From: Congeria kusceri
Lineage: Eukaryota > Mollusca > Bivalvia > Myida > Dreissenidae
Direction: 5' to 3'
Assembly (NCBI GenBank): GCA_027627225.1
Contig: CM051029.1
Location: 77,511,578 to 77,575,577, forward strand
Length of the DNA stretch: 64,000 bases
In this document: positions 32,940-44,560 of the stretch, piece by piece
Layout: each line of letters begins with the position of its first letter
How positions within the stretch are numbered: the first letter of the stretch is position 1
Translations under genes and position numbers: made by a program
The notes under the pieces: generated by a model
Database searches by the model: none
Told to the model about the DNA's origin: nothing
The model's input: the letters and a program-made list of their open reading frames with translations, nothing else

Positions 32940-35395
32940 TAGCAAGCTATGAATTTCTTAGGCCCGGACTTTTTGATTTTACGGTTTACAAAACAAAAAA
33001 AACATAAATTTTCCGAAAGTGAAAATTTTTTTTATTATAATTACGATATTTTTTTTACCGATGGGGGACGAAACGTTCAAATTTTCGAAATATTTTGAGT
33101 ACGAATATAATAATTGCTCAGTATGTCCGTTTACTTCCGTGAAACTGCTTTTTGTTTTTGACGGTATCACACGATGATTGCCGATCGAGATCAACAAATT
33201 GTTCCGGAATTTCACGTACAATTTTTTTAAGCAAGGCGTCCGCCGTTGTTTATGTACATGTATGCCATGTAAAACCTTGTTTTCTACAAAAGAGTGCGAA
33301 ATGTCTGCTGAAACACGACGTCACGCTCCACGCATGGAAAGCGTGCGTGTACCGATCATGTGCTTTACTAAATACAGGTCTTTAAAGACATTGGGTGTCC
33401 TAGTTTCCCGTCAAAGGAATGTTAATCCCATGCATGATTTTTGTAGGGAGAAATCCCGTTATTGTGGTCAGTGAAGTTTGCGGGTCATCTATATTGTAAA
33501 CTTCTAATATAAATGTTCAACATGTTTCATAGACGGCCCTTAAAATGACTTGTCCATTTGATGACAGTTAATATTACCGTTAGAAGTACAGTTATTCATA
33601 GAAAGAATGAAACATGAGAAAATCAACACTGTTTTTAACAATAGAGTGACATTTTTTCATAAACATTTGACGCGCAGGCATGATGTGCATGAGGAAAATA
33701 TCCCGCCGTTTTTGCAAGAACAAAGCATGTATATAATATAAATATATTTTAATCAAGATCTTTACAATTCACCAATTATCCAGTGAGTACTATGTTCAAC
33801 AGCTGTAACGATTAAAACAGTGTTAAACACTAAATATATGCCCATATATGCCCATATGAACATAATTAATCGAATACAAAAGGCTCCATCAGTAGATCGA
33901 GTGTAACCTAAAGATTTGAGACGAGAATAGTGGGTTTGGACATGACGTCACTGTGCGAATGTGATGCGCACTGGACATAAACATCCGGAAAAAATCATTA
34001 CTTTCAGTTTCGCAACAACAATGATGCTTTTGCTTTTAAAAGGCTAGAGGTATGCCGTTCAAATGGTGATGTTTCGTTTATTTCATTTCGTTTAAACTTG
34101 TACCGAAAATAGAAAACATCTTAGCCTTAAATTTAATAGCTAAAACGCACCAGATAACGTCATTTGACACATGCCGCACAAATATTTGACGTACGGAGGG
34201 GATACCCCTCCCTAACCAACCCCTCTCGGGACGGGGACGCCAAAAAAAATCCTGTGGAAGGCATTGGATGTATATTTTCAGGTGGCATTTGTAACAAATA
34301 ATATCATTAGTAACAAGATCTTCTTGCGGGCACATCGAAACTAGGATGTGGGGACAGACAGCTTTGTCTCGTATCCACTTAAAAGAGAAAGTCATGGTTG
34401 CATTTTGTTGATGATATATATTTTCGCGACACAATGAGAATTTCTTATTTGCCTTGTATTTTGTTTCTGTCACAATTGTAATGCAATAATTTAACACACA
34501 CTAGCAGTTCAGTTTATATCGGATAAAATTTTTAATAAGAATTAAGACTTAATAAGAATCCACACAATTAACGTCATATTATTTGGACTTTTCTCTTGAT
34601 ATAGTTATATTTAATATGTTTTTCGAGACCTCACAGCAATTATTTTCAACATTTGCGTTGTGTGGTTAGATTAAGCTCGTTTTGCAAGGCCTGTGTTCGG
34701 GCAGTTGTGGATTCCAGTCCTGTACAGGTTAACTCGTCTTCTTTTAAAAAGGCATCTCACTTTACATTTTTTATCCATACAAGTATACAACTTTGTCGTA
34801 AAATCAATTTTAATGATGCCGTTAAAATATATGCATCTTGACGTCTTTTTATTCTAACTTCACGTAATAGTGTGTTTAATGTTGATATTGTTATTAATTA
34901 TAAATTGCTAATGGGAAGTCGTTCGTTGTGTTAAGATTTGAACACTTTTTTTTTTTCGACCTGCCAGTGGACATGTTCCCCCCAAATTTTTGTAAACCTG
35001 AAAATAAAAAAGGACTGGCCTTACAATAGTAAAAAAAAAATGTCAGCTGTTTTCACTTAAATAAAAATTTACATTGGACTCCCATCACTGTAGTTCATTA
35101 AAAAATTACAAAAATTCTCCATTGTAAAATAAGTACAATCTTTGTTATAAACTGTTAGTGTATTGAATTGTTTAGTTTTGAGAAAATTCTGTAATCTGTC
35201 AATATTAGGATCTAGTTTATATTAGCGCCTTTGTTTTCTCTATTTGTAGATTTTATACTTTTCTACTTAAGTAAATAAATTAAAATTTGCTTATTATATT
35301 GTTTAAATGGTAAACAACCCATTTGTTTTAAAATAAGACTTCATTATAATTATATAAAAGTTCTTTAAACTGCATCTTTTTTTATAAAAGGATTT
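32940..35395. other. Gene-free region with a small palindrome
   Basis: A perfect 7-bp-arm palindrome GGAGGGG-ATA-CCCCTCC is at 34195-34211. At 33322-33346 the words ACGTCACGCTCCACGCATGG and AAAGCGTG echo the dispersed repeat at 38100-38150 and 58950-58980. Open frames at 33152-33474 (plus) and 34078-34497 (minus) show no recognisable domain. Confidence 0.4.
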
Positions 35396-35403
35396 ATTAA
35401 TGC

Positions 35404-35712
35404 ATGCGCCGGACTGGCTAGCTCATTTGGTAGAGTGCAGGACTGCCAATCTGGGGTTTGTGAGGTTACTTTCCGGCCCGGTCACATAACTTTCGTGGTG
35501 ATTGGTCATGAAATTATTTCTACGGCCATTCTCCCCCTACCTCTGATTTAAGTAGGGCAGTTGTCAGTTACTGGAATAAGTATGTGCACTTAGTACTGGT
35601 TAACCGCTTTGATCGGCTAAGCTTGCCCAGGACAATGTGAGTAAGTTAACTGGCCGCCGTTTTATGACTAAAATACTGTTAAATATGGCATAAAATCAAA
35701 ACAAATAAACAA
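35404..35712 (+). mobile_element. tRNA-derived SINE of bivalve type
   Basis: The head has CTAGCTCATTTGGTAGAGTG (A box, about 35416) and a worn B-box region. The body carries CCATTCTCCCCCTACCTCTG, TAGGGCAGTTGTCAGTTACT, TATGTGCACTTAGTACTGGT and CAATGTGAGTAAGTTAACTG, which I recognise as a conserved central domain of SINEs common in bivalve genomes. The tail is AAACAAATAAACAAAACAA. It is nearly full length and lies in the sequence before the exon-like segment at 35787. Confidence 0.8.
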
Positions 35713-35786
35713 AACAAGTAATGCCTGCAACAATGTTCCCTCAGAGTTGTGCCAATATTTAAAGTTATATCATTCTGCCTCTCTAG

Positions 35787-35912
35787 GTCGAGTTTATGCC
35801 AAGCTTAAAGCAGCTGGTTACACTTATGGGCAGTATCGGCATCAGAGCAAGTGGAAGTACAGTGATCTGTGGATCAGTATCAAGACATATTTACAGTTGT
35901 ACAAACATTTGA
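35787..35912 (+). CDS. Exon-like segment, copy 1 (VEFMPSLKQL)
   Basis: After TTCTGCCTCTCTAG an open frame reads VEFMPSLKQLVTLMGSIGIR and continues to a TGA at 35910-35912. A possible donor (GGAA|GTACAG) lies near 35854. A diverged copy of the same acceptor and exon is at 40058. It could be a later exon of the gene at 26965-32914, but no phase link was established. The protein is not recognised. Confidence 0.35.
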   Translation, partial: VEFMPSLKQLVTLMGSIGIRASGSTVICGSVSRHIYSCTNI

Positions 35913-36589
35913 TGTAGAAAGATGTGAATTTCATTAAAAAAGGTTGAGCACAGAGTTAAGTTTAGCCTCCCAGAAATTTACTTTTTCGCACATTTACTTT
36001 AAGCCTAGTTGTTGTAGCTCAAGGCTTATTGACACACTTTGAAACCTCACCCAGTAGGACCCTACAAATTGCAAGGCGGACACCATTTCCGTTACAGCAT
36101 TGAGACTCTATTGCTCTTGATATCTTGCTTTTGTTTCTGTTTGGTTAGTCATCTCATATACAAACATGTGCTTCGATTGTTGTAAGGTTTATGAGGACGT
36201 CGTAGAAAAGTCCGAGATTTGTTAGAGATTCAAGTATGGTTACATTATAGAAGAACAATTTTACTCTTACATTTCCAGTAAAGGTTTTGTTCAAACTTTC
36301 ACAAGAAAGTCTTCTTTAATCAGAGCTACTCCCATACTTCAGGATCAGTTGCATTAGCATCACCACACGATGATGGTAGAGGCGTTCCAACTGAACGTGA
36401 AACAGTCACTATGTCACATCCAGAAGGCTACAGACTGCATCAGAAAAGAAGCAAGTAAACTTTCTGAAAAAGATGTTATTGCTGTAGTATTATTACAATT
36501 CAATTTGTTCAGAAAACGAGACCAGTAGTGTTGAATGAATAAATGGTTTCAATATGTTAACTGTAAAAGATTCACTTTATTTCACAATT

Positions 36590-36790
36590 ATTTTTCGATT
36601 TAGAGTTGTTAAGCAGCAAATAAACAATGATTGGAGTGATGGTTATGAATTAAACCAAGAGGACTGTTGCCTAAGTTGTTTAATATACCACATCAGAATG
36701 ACAAATCGGTGTTTATTAGCCGATAAACAACAAAAATTCAAAAATTATTTGGATTCTAACATAACCTGAAAACATCACTATTTTTCAAAC
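36590..36790 (-). repeat. Dispersed palindrome-rich repeat, copy 3
   Basis: Reverse-orientation copy of the repeat at 1670-1966. It contains GGTGTTTATTAGCCGATAAA followed by CAAC, and ATTATTTGGATTCTAACAT, the reverse of ATGTTAGAATCTAAATAAT in copy 2. Truncated at one end. Confidence 0.55.
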
Positions 36791-36810
36791 TGACTTAACT
36801 TTCGCCCATT

Positions 36811-37650
36811 TTTATGCTCCCCAGAAAGGTTCGGCCGAGCAAAAAGTTGCCACTTAGTCCTTCTTAACTGTAAATTGGCCATGGACTAAGGGATTTTAAA
36901 AGAACTTGGCACACATGTTTGCCTCAATGAAACATCATGTCGTACTCATATACCAGGTCAAATGTCCAGGTCACTCTTAGAAGTTTAAAGGTTCATAGTC
37001 ACACTGTATTCCTGGGCTATAACTTGGCCATGCGTGGAGAGACTTTAAATTACTTTTCACAAATGCTTGCTTCAGAGAGATGGTGTGTTGCACATGAATC
37101 AGGTCCTTAGGTTAAAGGTCCATGTCACTCTTAGAGGTCAAGGTCAGAATTAGCACTTCGCTTGTCCAGGCTTTAACTTTGCCAAAGATTAAGAGATTTT
37201 CAAATTACCTAATACATGTGTTTGCCTCAATTAGAAGGCATGTCACGCGCATAAAGCAGGTCAGTAAGTCAAAGTTCAAGGTCACTCTTAGAGGTCAAAT
37301 GTCAAAATTGGCACTCTGCCTGCCCGGGCTATAACTTTGCCATGGATCGAGGGATTTTATTATTAATAGGAACAAGTGCTTGTCTCAATGAGACTGCATG
37401 TCACATGCATTCAGGTCAGTAGGTCCAAGGTCAAGGTCACATTCAGTATTCCGAGGTCAATATTGGCTTGGGCCATGGATGGAGGGATTTTAAAACTGCC
37501 TGGCGCAAATGTTTACCTCAATGAGACAGTATGACACGCACATGAATGTAGGTCAAAGGTCAAGGTCACAGTGAGGGGTCGACGATCAAAAATTGGATTT
37601 TTCAATGACTTGGCACAAATGTTTGCCTCAATGCGACAGTGTGGTGCTTT
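36811..37650 (+). repeat. Array of ~165-bp 'AAGGTCAAGGTCAC' monomers (M4)
   Basis: Opens with TTTATGCTCCCCAGAAAGG and repeats units with GGCTATAACTTTGCCATGG, GAGGGATTTTA, TTTGCCTCAATGAGACA, CACGCACATGAA and AGGTCAAGGTCAC about five times, each diverged. The same M4 monomer fills the element at 42332-43185. No hairpin 3' end was found. Confidence 0.65.
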
Positions 37651-37999
37651 TAACTAGTCAACATTGTCAAGCAGTGTCAAAGCAGCATCATGAAGCATCT
37701 ATCTGTTTTACCCATATTCTTGTCAGTATTTATTGAGTGTACATTCCTAATTTGTACAATTAACATCAATGCCAAATGTTATTTCAAAGATTAAAGCTGA
37801 CAGACATGGCAAAAGACCATCAACCCATCAGACATTGCCGTAAAAATGTCAAAAGGCCGGCGATGAAATCCAAGTACTTGTATATTGGATTATTACGGAC
37901 CCCAAAATATGAATGTAATTTACTCACTCTTTTCATCATTGTTAGGATCCATAATATGTTAAATCCGCACATAAAATATCTCAACTGAATATAGAAATA

Positions 38000-39800
38000 A
38001 TGTTTACCGATGCTTGTATATCCAAATATTACTGTTTATGAGATATGCACACAAATCCTATTTATATTTCGTAAAACCCGACTTTTTGCTAGAGAAGTGA
38101 GCAAAAGTAACGTCGATATTCCATACGTCATGTCATCCGCATGGAAAGCGTGGGAGTATTGACCACAATATAAAAATTTTCGTAGCTCAAAAATTATGAA
38201 TTTTTTATTTTTAGCTCACCTGAGCACAAAGTGCTCATGGTGAGCATTTGTGATCGCCTGTTGTCCGTCGTGCGTGCGTGCATGTGTGCGTCGTCAACTT
38301 TTCATTCAAACAACATTTCGCCCTAAACTGGTTGGCAGATTTTCACCAAACTTCACAGGAATGATCCTTGGGTGGACCTCTTTCAAAGTTGTTGAAATCT
38401 TTCCAGTCCGCTGAAAATGTAGGTCTTCAGAGCTAAAACTTTAAAAATCTTCTTCTATGAAACCGCAAGGTTTAGACCTTTCATATTTTATATGTGACAT
38501 CCTCTAGAGGTCCTCTACAAAGTTTGTTCAAATTATGCCCCTGGGGTCAAAACGGGCCACACCCTGGGGGTCACATGGTTTATATAGAATATATAGCAAA
38601 ATGACTTAAAAAACTTCTCCTCTAAAACTACAAGGCCCAGAGGTTTCATATTTGGTATATAACATCCTATAGTGGTCCTCTACAAAGATTGTTCAAATTA
38701 TACCCCTGGGGTCAAAACTGGCCACGCCCCGGGGGTCTCATGGTTTATACAGAATATATAACAAAATGATTATTAAAATCTTCTCCTCTGAAACCACAAG
38801 GCCGAGAGGTTTCATATTTGGTATGTAACATCCTATAGTGGTCCTCTAAAAGATTGTTCAAATTATGCCCCTGGGGTCAAAACTGGCCACGCCCAGGGGG
38901 TCACATGGTTTATATAAACTTATATAGCAAAATGTCTTAAAATCTTCTTCTCTGAAACCGCAAGGCCCAGAGATTTTGTATTTGGTATTTAACATCCTAT
39001 AGTGGTACTCTACAAAGATTGTTTAAATTATGCCCCATGAGTCAAAACAGACCAAACCCCATTGGTCACATGGTTAGTATAGACTTAAATAGCAAAATGA
39101 CTTTTAAATTCTTCTCCTCTGAAACTGCAAGGCCTAGAGGTTTCATATTTTGTATGTAACATTGTATAGTGGTCAAATTATGCCCCTGGGGTCAAAACTG
39201 GTCATGCCCGGAGGGGGGGGGGGGTCAAATGGTTTATGTAGACTTAAATAGCAAAATGACTTTTAAAATCTTATCTGAAACGGCAAGGCCCACAGCTTTC
39301 CTATATTTGTTACGTAACATTGCATAGTGGTCCTCTCCAAAGATTGTTCAAATTATGCCCCTGGGGTCAAATCTGGCCACCCCCTGAGGGGTCTCATGGT
39401 TTATATAGACTTAATTAGCAAAATGACTTTAAAAATCTGTACCTGAAACTGCAAGGCCCAGAGGTTTGTTCAAAGTTGTTCAACTTATGCCCCTGGGATA
39501 AAAATAAGCCACGCATCAGGGATGCAAATTCCAATTGGGTTACAGGTGAGCATCCTAGAGCCCCCAGGGCCCTCTTGTTGTATAAAAACAAAAAAAAAGG
39601 GAATCTGTATTGCATGCGATGTGCATTTGTACTTATACCGCATATTGTTACTCTTTTTTGTTGACACCATTTATATTTTCTCTCAAACGCAAAAGCAGTT
39701 GCGTTGTATCAGTAATGTTATGGTCATTCAGATAGGTTAGTATTGATAAATATTATATAAGAGTAACTGTTTACACCTTCCATGCTGATGTATATAGCAA
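38000..39800. repeat. Dispersed repeat split by element E2
   Basis: 38086-38200 (GCTAGAGAAGTGAGCAAAAG, GTCATCCGCATGGAAAGCGT) and 39690-39790 (GTTGCGTTGTATCAG, GTCATTCAGATAGGTTAGTA, ACACCTTCCA) match 58915-59000 and 59135-59210 in order, where they are only about 150 bp apart. The sequence between them here is E2 (38213-39577) plus about 100 bp. Confidence 0.65.
38213..39577 (+). mobile_element. Hairpin-ended tandem-monomer element E2
   Basis: Starts AGCTCACCTGAGCACAAAGT and ends CAGGTGAGCATCCTAGAGCC...GGGCCCTCTTGT. Between 38500 and 39480 it has about six M1 monomers of roughly 180 bp sharing TCCTCTACAAAGATTGTTCA, TGCCCCTGGGGTCAAAACTG, ACATGGTTTATATAGACTTA, AGCAAAATGACTT and CAAGGCCCAGAGGTTTCATA. 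No protein is encoded. The layout (conserved start, monomer array, 3' hairpin followed by CTCTTGT, insertion before T) fits pearl/HINE-like elements of bivalves; that family assignment is from memory. Confidence 0.8.
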
Positions 39801-40040
39801 AATTGCAGTGTATATTCAGTCTAACAGTAAACAACACTAAGAACATGTATTTTCCCAGTAAACAGTAAAAACAATGATTTTTTTGCACATACAAAATTGA
39901 GGCCAGTTAAATTTACAACAGGCCTGTAAATTTTTACCTTTCGTAGGACAGTATGGCCTGCAAATGTTGATGTTTTTTTGCCATGTCTGAGATGATCATT
40001 AGAATACTACTTCTACCTCAGTTATTTTGTCAATAAATTG
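39800..40040. other. AT-rich spacer
   Basis: No recognisable feature. Confidence 0.35.
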
Positions 40041-40057
40041 TTATTCTGCATCTCTAG

Positions 40058-40150
40058 GTTGAGTTTGTGCTGAATTTGAAGCAGCTGGTGACAATCATTG
40101 ACAGTATCTGCATCTGACATTCCCTGGCTGTCACAGTAATACACACTAGA
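40058..40150 (+). pseudogene. Exon-like segment, copy 2 (degenerate)
   Basis: Shares TTATTCTGCATCTCTAG and the reading VEFVLNLKQLVTIIDSICI with the segment at 35787, then meets a TGA. The two acceptors and exon starts align for about 60 bp. This is a local duplication whose second copy has drifted out of frame. Confidence 0.5.
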
Positions 40151-40390
40151 GGTATGAAGTGTTTGGATGTTTTCTGCATGCCATTATTATTGGGCCAAAG
40201 TGAATGGTCACATAGAAACAAACAATGATTTCAGTGAAGGGTGTAATATTGCACACATTTAAGGATATGGAATATGGGATGACGGAAATGCTCTTGTTAC
40301 ATTTGCTCCCCTCATAAAAAACAACAACTTGGCATTTTGATTGTTACCCTGGTCCTTTTCTTCCGTTTGATTGTGTTTGTGTTTTTGCAG

Positions 40391-40487
40391 GCTGTACGAC
40401 GTGCAGCGTCTTCCGGCCGAGGCAAGCTGGTCACAGTGGGTCGAGGATTACTGCACCGTCTTCGAGATGGACATAGAGATCAATTGA
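40391..40487 (+). CDS. Candidate terminal exon
   Basis: After TGTTTTTGCAG a frame with one leading base reads LYDVQRLPAEASWSQWVEDY then CTVFEMDIEIN and stops at 40485-40487. Its base composition is higher in GC than the flanks, as for the exons at 26965-27125. Its phase does not connect cleanly to the segment at 35787, so its gene is uncertain. The protein is not recognised. Confidence 0.35.
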
Positions 40488-40489
40488 TA

Positions 40490-42160
40490 AACATTCTTAC
40501 TATATGCTAGTTTAGAACTGTTCTGGACATTTATACTGTTGAAACATATAATAGTTCATTTCACGTTAATTTCAGAATATTCCTTTGATTGAATCTTTGT
40601 TCAAAAAGTTGTGAATATTATTGTGCAGTCACTGAATTTGGTTATTTTATTTAAAATGGAATTGTATGAAAGTTTATTATGGAAAAAAAAAACATGTAAG
40701 AAAAATACTTAATGACAGGAAAAATGCAAGGGTAAATGATCAATAAAAATAAAGTCGGTTTAATTAGATTTTCGGGGTTCATTGTTCAGTTAGTTTTCCA
40801 TCTAAATATAGGCCAACAATGAAACAAGAGATTTATTAAAAATAATGTGTATTTTATTGTGGAATTGATTAGATTCTTATTCTTGTTGTTAAATAATATG
40901 TAAACACAGTTCACACGATTTGTTATAAAACTAAAATATTGTTATATTGCAAGTATAATTTTGGATTAACATCGCATTTTAAAATACAAAAAAACAACAA
41001 CAAAAACCCCAATAACCTTGTAAACTGCCAGACTGTCTGTTTGCCTGTTCATAGTCATTATTTTAATTATAACAAGGAAATTGGATAAATCTAGAAATAA
41101 GAAGTTACATTAACACTGGGAGTGCCATGAGCCTAAAATTTACTCGGTGAAAGGGACTTATTCACAGAATTTCTTATTTAAAAAAAAAATCATTAATTGT
41201 TTTAACTGCAAAAACTAAACCATTTGGACTGAAAACGATACTCAAATATTACAAAAGTCTGTCCCACTAACTGATTAAAAAATATTGCAACATTTATCGT
41301 AACTTTATATGAAATTAGTTTGTAAGGATATTATTTATGCTCAAATGTATTGTTTATTTTTGTGCTGGTCATTATAAAACTATTATCTTGATTGAAATTG
41401 ATGAATTTGTCTGTTGGAATTGTTGTTTTGTAGTTTTGTTTTCCTACAATGCCAGTACATTTCTGTTCTTAAGTAAATCCATTTACAATTGTAATATTCT
41501 TAGAATTTGACCAAAGTTTTCTTTTTCGAAATACTTCTTTGGAAAGTGTTAGATCTAGTCAGTTTTTGAATTAGAGTTTACAATGTATTGTTGATGCAGC
41601 AATTATTATCTACATAGACTTGAAACAATCAAAAATTGAAATAAAGCAGAAGTTCATGTTTCTGTAAAATTAAAAAGGAAATGAATTGTTTGGCATTGAT
41701 TGGTTAGCACAAACAAAAAGTAATATTTATGATTCTGATACATTTGGGGTTTAATGTATCATGATTTGCTACCATATTGTGTATGTTTATTGACATGTTT
41801 TCATATCTTATTTTGTTTATAACTGGCATAGAACATTTAAAATACTAAAACTTTCAGTATGTTTAAAAAATTGTAGAATAACATTTAAATTATACGTAGT
41901 TGCTCATAGATTTAACGGCCAATTACGCTTACAGACAGTTAACTGTAGATCTATGTACAGCTAATATTACAATCAACTTTCTGATCAATAATGTTAATCT
42001 GAGTAAAGTCGGATTTCATAGAAACAGTTTAGATTAAACTAACAATTCAAATCATTAATGTGAGAAATAATTTAACACAAATTCTAATGTCTGTTAGCTT
42101 ATTGTCAGTAAGCGTTGAGCAACAAACCACAGATAATTTCATAATACTTTGTGTTCTTCT
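40490..42160. other. Gene-free AT-rich DNA with a family A left end
   Basis: AAAGGGACTTATTCACAGAA at 41151-41169 is the left terminus of the family A TTAA elements, without a matching right end or tRNA core. Nothing else is recognisable. Confidence 0.45.
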
Positions 42161-42164
42161 TTAA

Positions 42165-43340
42165 AGCCGCAGTCCATAGAATATAATTCAATATATTGGC
42201 ATAAGCTGTAATGAACGTTAATGACGTTTATTCGACTGAAAACTGTTTTGTATTTACAAAAGGCATTTTATAATGCGTTTGTTTGAAAATGCTTGGTACG
42301 AACGGTATATACACTATTGTACATGCTGATTATACCCCCACTTTTTAAAAAAGTGGGGGGCTTTATAGGAATCACGCATGTTGGTCTGTACTTTGGTACA
42401 TTGGTACATCCCATATTTCGTTTCCGCTTCATAACTTGGTAATATAACTTCAGATAATTATTCCCCATGTCCAGAGGATGTGTTGTGTACATGATCTATG
42501 CTTGTCCTTCAAAGGTGAAGGTCACATTTCAAGGTCAAATACAGGTAAAAATCTTGTATTTTGCTTCCCCTCCATAACTTTGTAATGCATGGAATAATCT
42601 TAATATAACTTCATATGATTATTCTCCATGACTAGACGATGTGTCACGTTCATGACCCAAGCGTGTCTGTCAAAGGTCAAGGTCACAATTCAAGGTAAAA
42701 TGTCAAATACTTGTATTTTGTTCCTGCTCCATAACTTCTTAATGCCAGGAAGGATTTTAATAAACTTCAGGTAATTATTCCCCATGAGCAGAAGATGTGT
42801 CACGTACATGACCCGTGTTTGTAGGTCAAGGGTCAAGGTCAGAATTTTAGGAAAAAGTTTTTATATTAGCATTTTGTTCCTCTTAGTAATTTCTAAATGC
42901 CTGGAATGATTTTCATATTACTTCAAATGGTTACTCCACATGACTAGACAATGTGTCAAGCACATGTCTCATGCTTATCAGTCAAAGGTCAAGGTCACAA
43001 TTCAAGGTCAAATGTGTGAATAATATCTGCTTGTACTCGTCATTTTGCATTTCAAGCTCATTTTCCCTTGTATGCAGGTCATTTTGTCAGTCAATACATT
43101 ATTCCATGTCAAAGCTCTACATCTGTGCCAAAGCAATGTGGATGGGGGTGGGGGGGGATTAATCACCTTCAGTGATGGCTCTAGTTTACTCCAGACGCCA
43201 TCACAAACATATAACTTTACCATAAAAAGTTACTAAAATTAGTTTACCGATTTCAATGCGTTTGTTTGATCGGTACGATGTCCGTTAGAAACGATTTCTG
43301 CAAAGTTTTATTTTTATTCACATATTTCAAGTTGTTTTGG
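42165..43340 (+). mobile_element. TTAA-type MITE (family D) split by a later element
   Basis: TTAA at 42161-42164 is followed by AGCCGCAGTCCATAGAATAT. The left half (to 42330) and right half (43186-43340) together match, in reverse, the complete copy at 6645-6972: ATGACGTTTATTCGACTGAA, ATGCTGATT | TTACTCC, ACCGATTTCAATGCGTTTG and TTCACATATTTC. The right terminus is eroded near 43340. Confidence 0.8.
42332..43185 (+). mobile_element. Helitron-like element E12 inserted in a MITE
   Basis: Starts ATACCCCCAC (with a fold-back CCCCCACTTTTT/AAAAAAGTGGGGG) and ends with ATCAC-CTTCA-GTGAT followed by GGCTCTAGT. The interior is three to four M4 monomers (CAAAGGTCAAGGTCACAA, GATGTGTCACG, CCATAACTT). 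Compared with the uninterrupted MITE at 6645-6972, it lies exactly between ATGCTGATT and TTACTCC, inside a run of T. A 3' hairpin followed by CTAG and T, and insertion between T residues without duplication, are Helitron-type features. Confidence 0.8.
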
Positions 43341-43682
43341 CATTTATACTCCGCCAAAAACGACAATAGACTGAGTATATTTATCAATTTTTGGGAAGCG
43401 GATCAAGATACAGCATCACTAGTGCTGGATTATTAAAACGTCATGTTTTCATATCACAGATGTGCCTTTTAATTTTTTCTAGTGCATATATTGATAGATT
43501 ATAAATTTTGATTGAGTGATTGAAATTTAATCCACTAACAAAAAAGATAACAAATAATTGAGTGTTACATTTCTTTTTTGGCTGAGTATAGTTAGATTTC
43601 GTCTTATGTATAAGATACATGTGTTCAGTACTGATATTGACATTTATTGAGCTTATGTTATCAATGTAAGGCTTTTGTTAAT

Positions 43683-43801
43683 ACAGACACTAATTGATCA
43701 TTTTGGCGCACATTTAACAATAACAAGTGTCTATGCCTTAATACTGACAGTAATTGTCATTTTGGCACCCATTTAACAATAACGAGTGTCTATGCCTTAA
43801 T
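43683..43801. repeat. 59-bp tandem duplication
   Basis: TTTTGGCGCACATTTAACAA starts at 43701 and its copy TTTTGGCACCCATTTAACAA at 43760; both are followed by AAC(A/G)AGTGTCTATGCCTTAAT. Few differences, so fairly recent. Confidence 0.8.
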
Positions 43802-43929
43802 AAAGTTGGAAAGTGTGCAGGGCCCATATCCACAAAGCTCCTTAGTGAAAACTTAAGTAAATTTCTTAAAATGGTAGAATTCCTGAAGTCTGTGGCTCGT
43901 TTATTTAAAGTTTATTTTGTGTTGTGACC

Positions 43930-44560
43930 AGGAACCAATTGTGAAAACGTGTGTGTGCAGTACATTTTTATTTCCAAATAATTTAACAGAAATGTTCTTT
44001 GGGTGGTTTTCCATCAAAGTTGCACAAATGGTTCCACTCTGTTGAAAAACATGGCTGCTAGGGGGCTGGGCCCTTTTTCCTTATATGGCCATGTTGAAAA
44101 CTTTGAAAATCTTTTTGTCAGAAACAACTGGTTAAATTTTGAAATAATTTCACAGTAATGTTTTTTGATGGTTCTCTACTAAAGTTGCTCAAATGTTCCG
44201 ATCCATCTTAAAATGTGGCCGACAGAGGTGGGGCCATTTTACCTTATATGGCTATATTTAAAACTTAGAAAATCTTCATGTCATCTTCAAAGCACTGCTT
44301 GGATTTTGAAATAATGTCACAGAAATGTTTCTTAGGTGGTTCTCTACCAACATACCTTTATTTTTTTGAATTGTTAAAAAACCATGGCCTTTTCCCTGAT
44401 ATAGCATATCAATGTTCTTTTGCTTCTGACACTCCGTCTTTATCCAGCAAGTGGAGCGATACAGGCACTGGTGTGCCTCTTGCTTTACATTTTGATAGCC
44501 ACTATATGTTTTATACGAAACTTACCATGCCTCTTAAAAGCAATGTTTACAAATTATGCT
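43930..44560 (+). repeat. M2 monomer array without ends
   Basis: Three to four units of about 160 bp with GAAAAACATGGCTGC, GGGCCATTTT.CCTTATATGG, AAAATCTT..TGTCAG and AATAATTTCACAG. Same monomer as E3 and E13. The open frame at 44278-44562 is a by-product. Confidence 0.6.

Noticed and set aside
33178..33474. 98-residue open frame
   Set aside because: Part of it corresponds to a dispersed repeat motif (GCATGGAAAGCGTG) and there is no recognisable domain.
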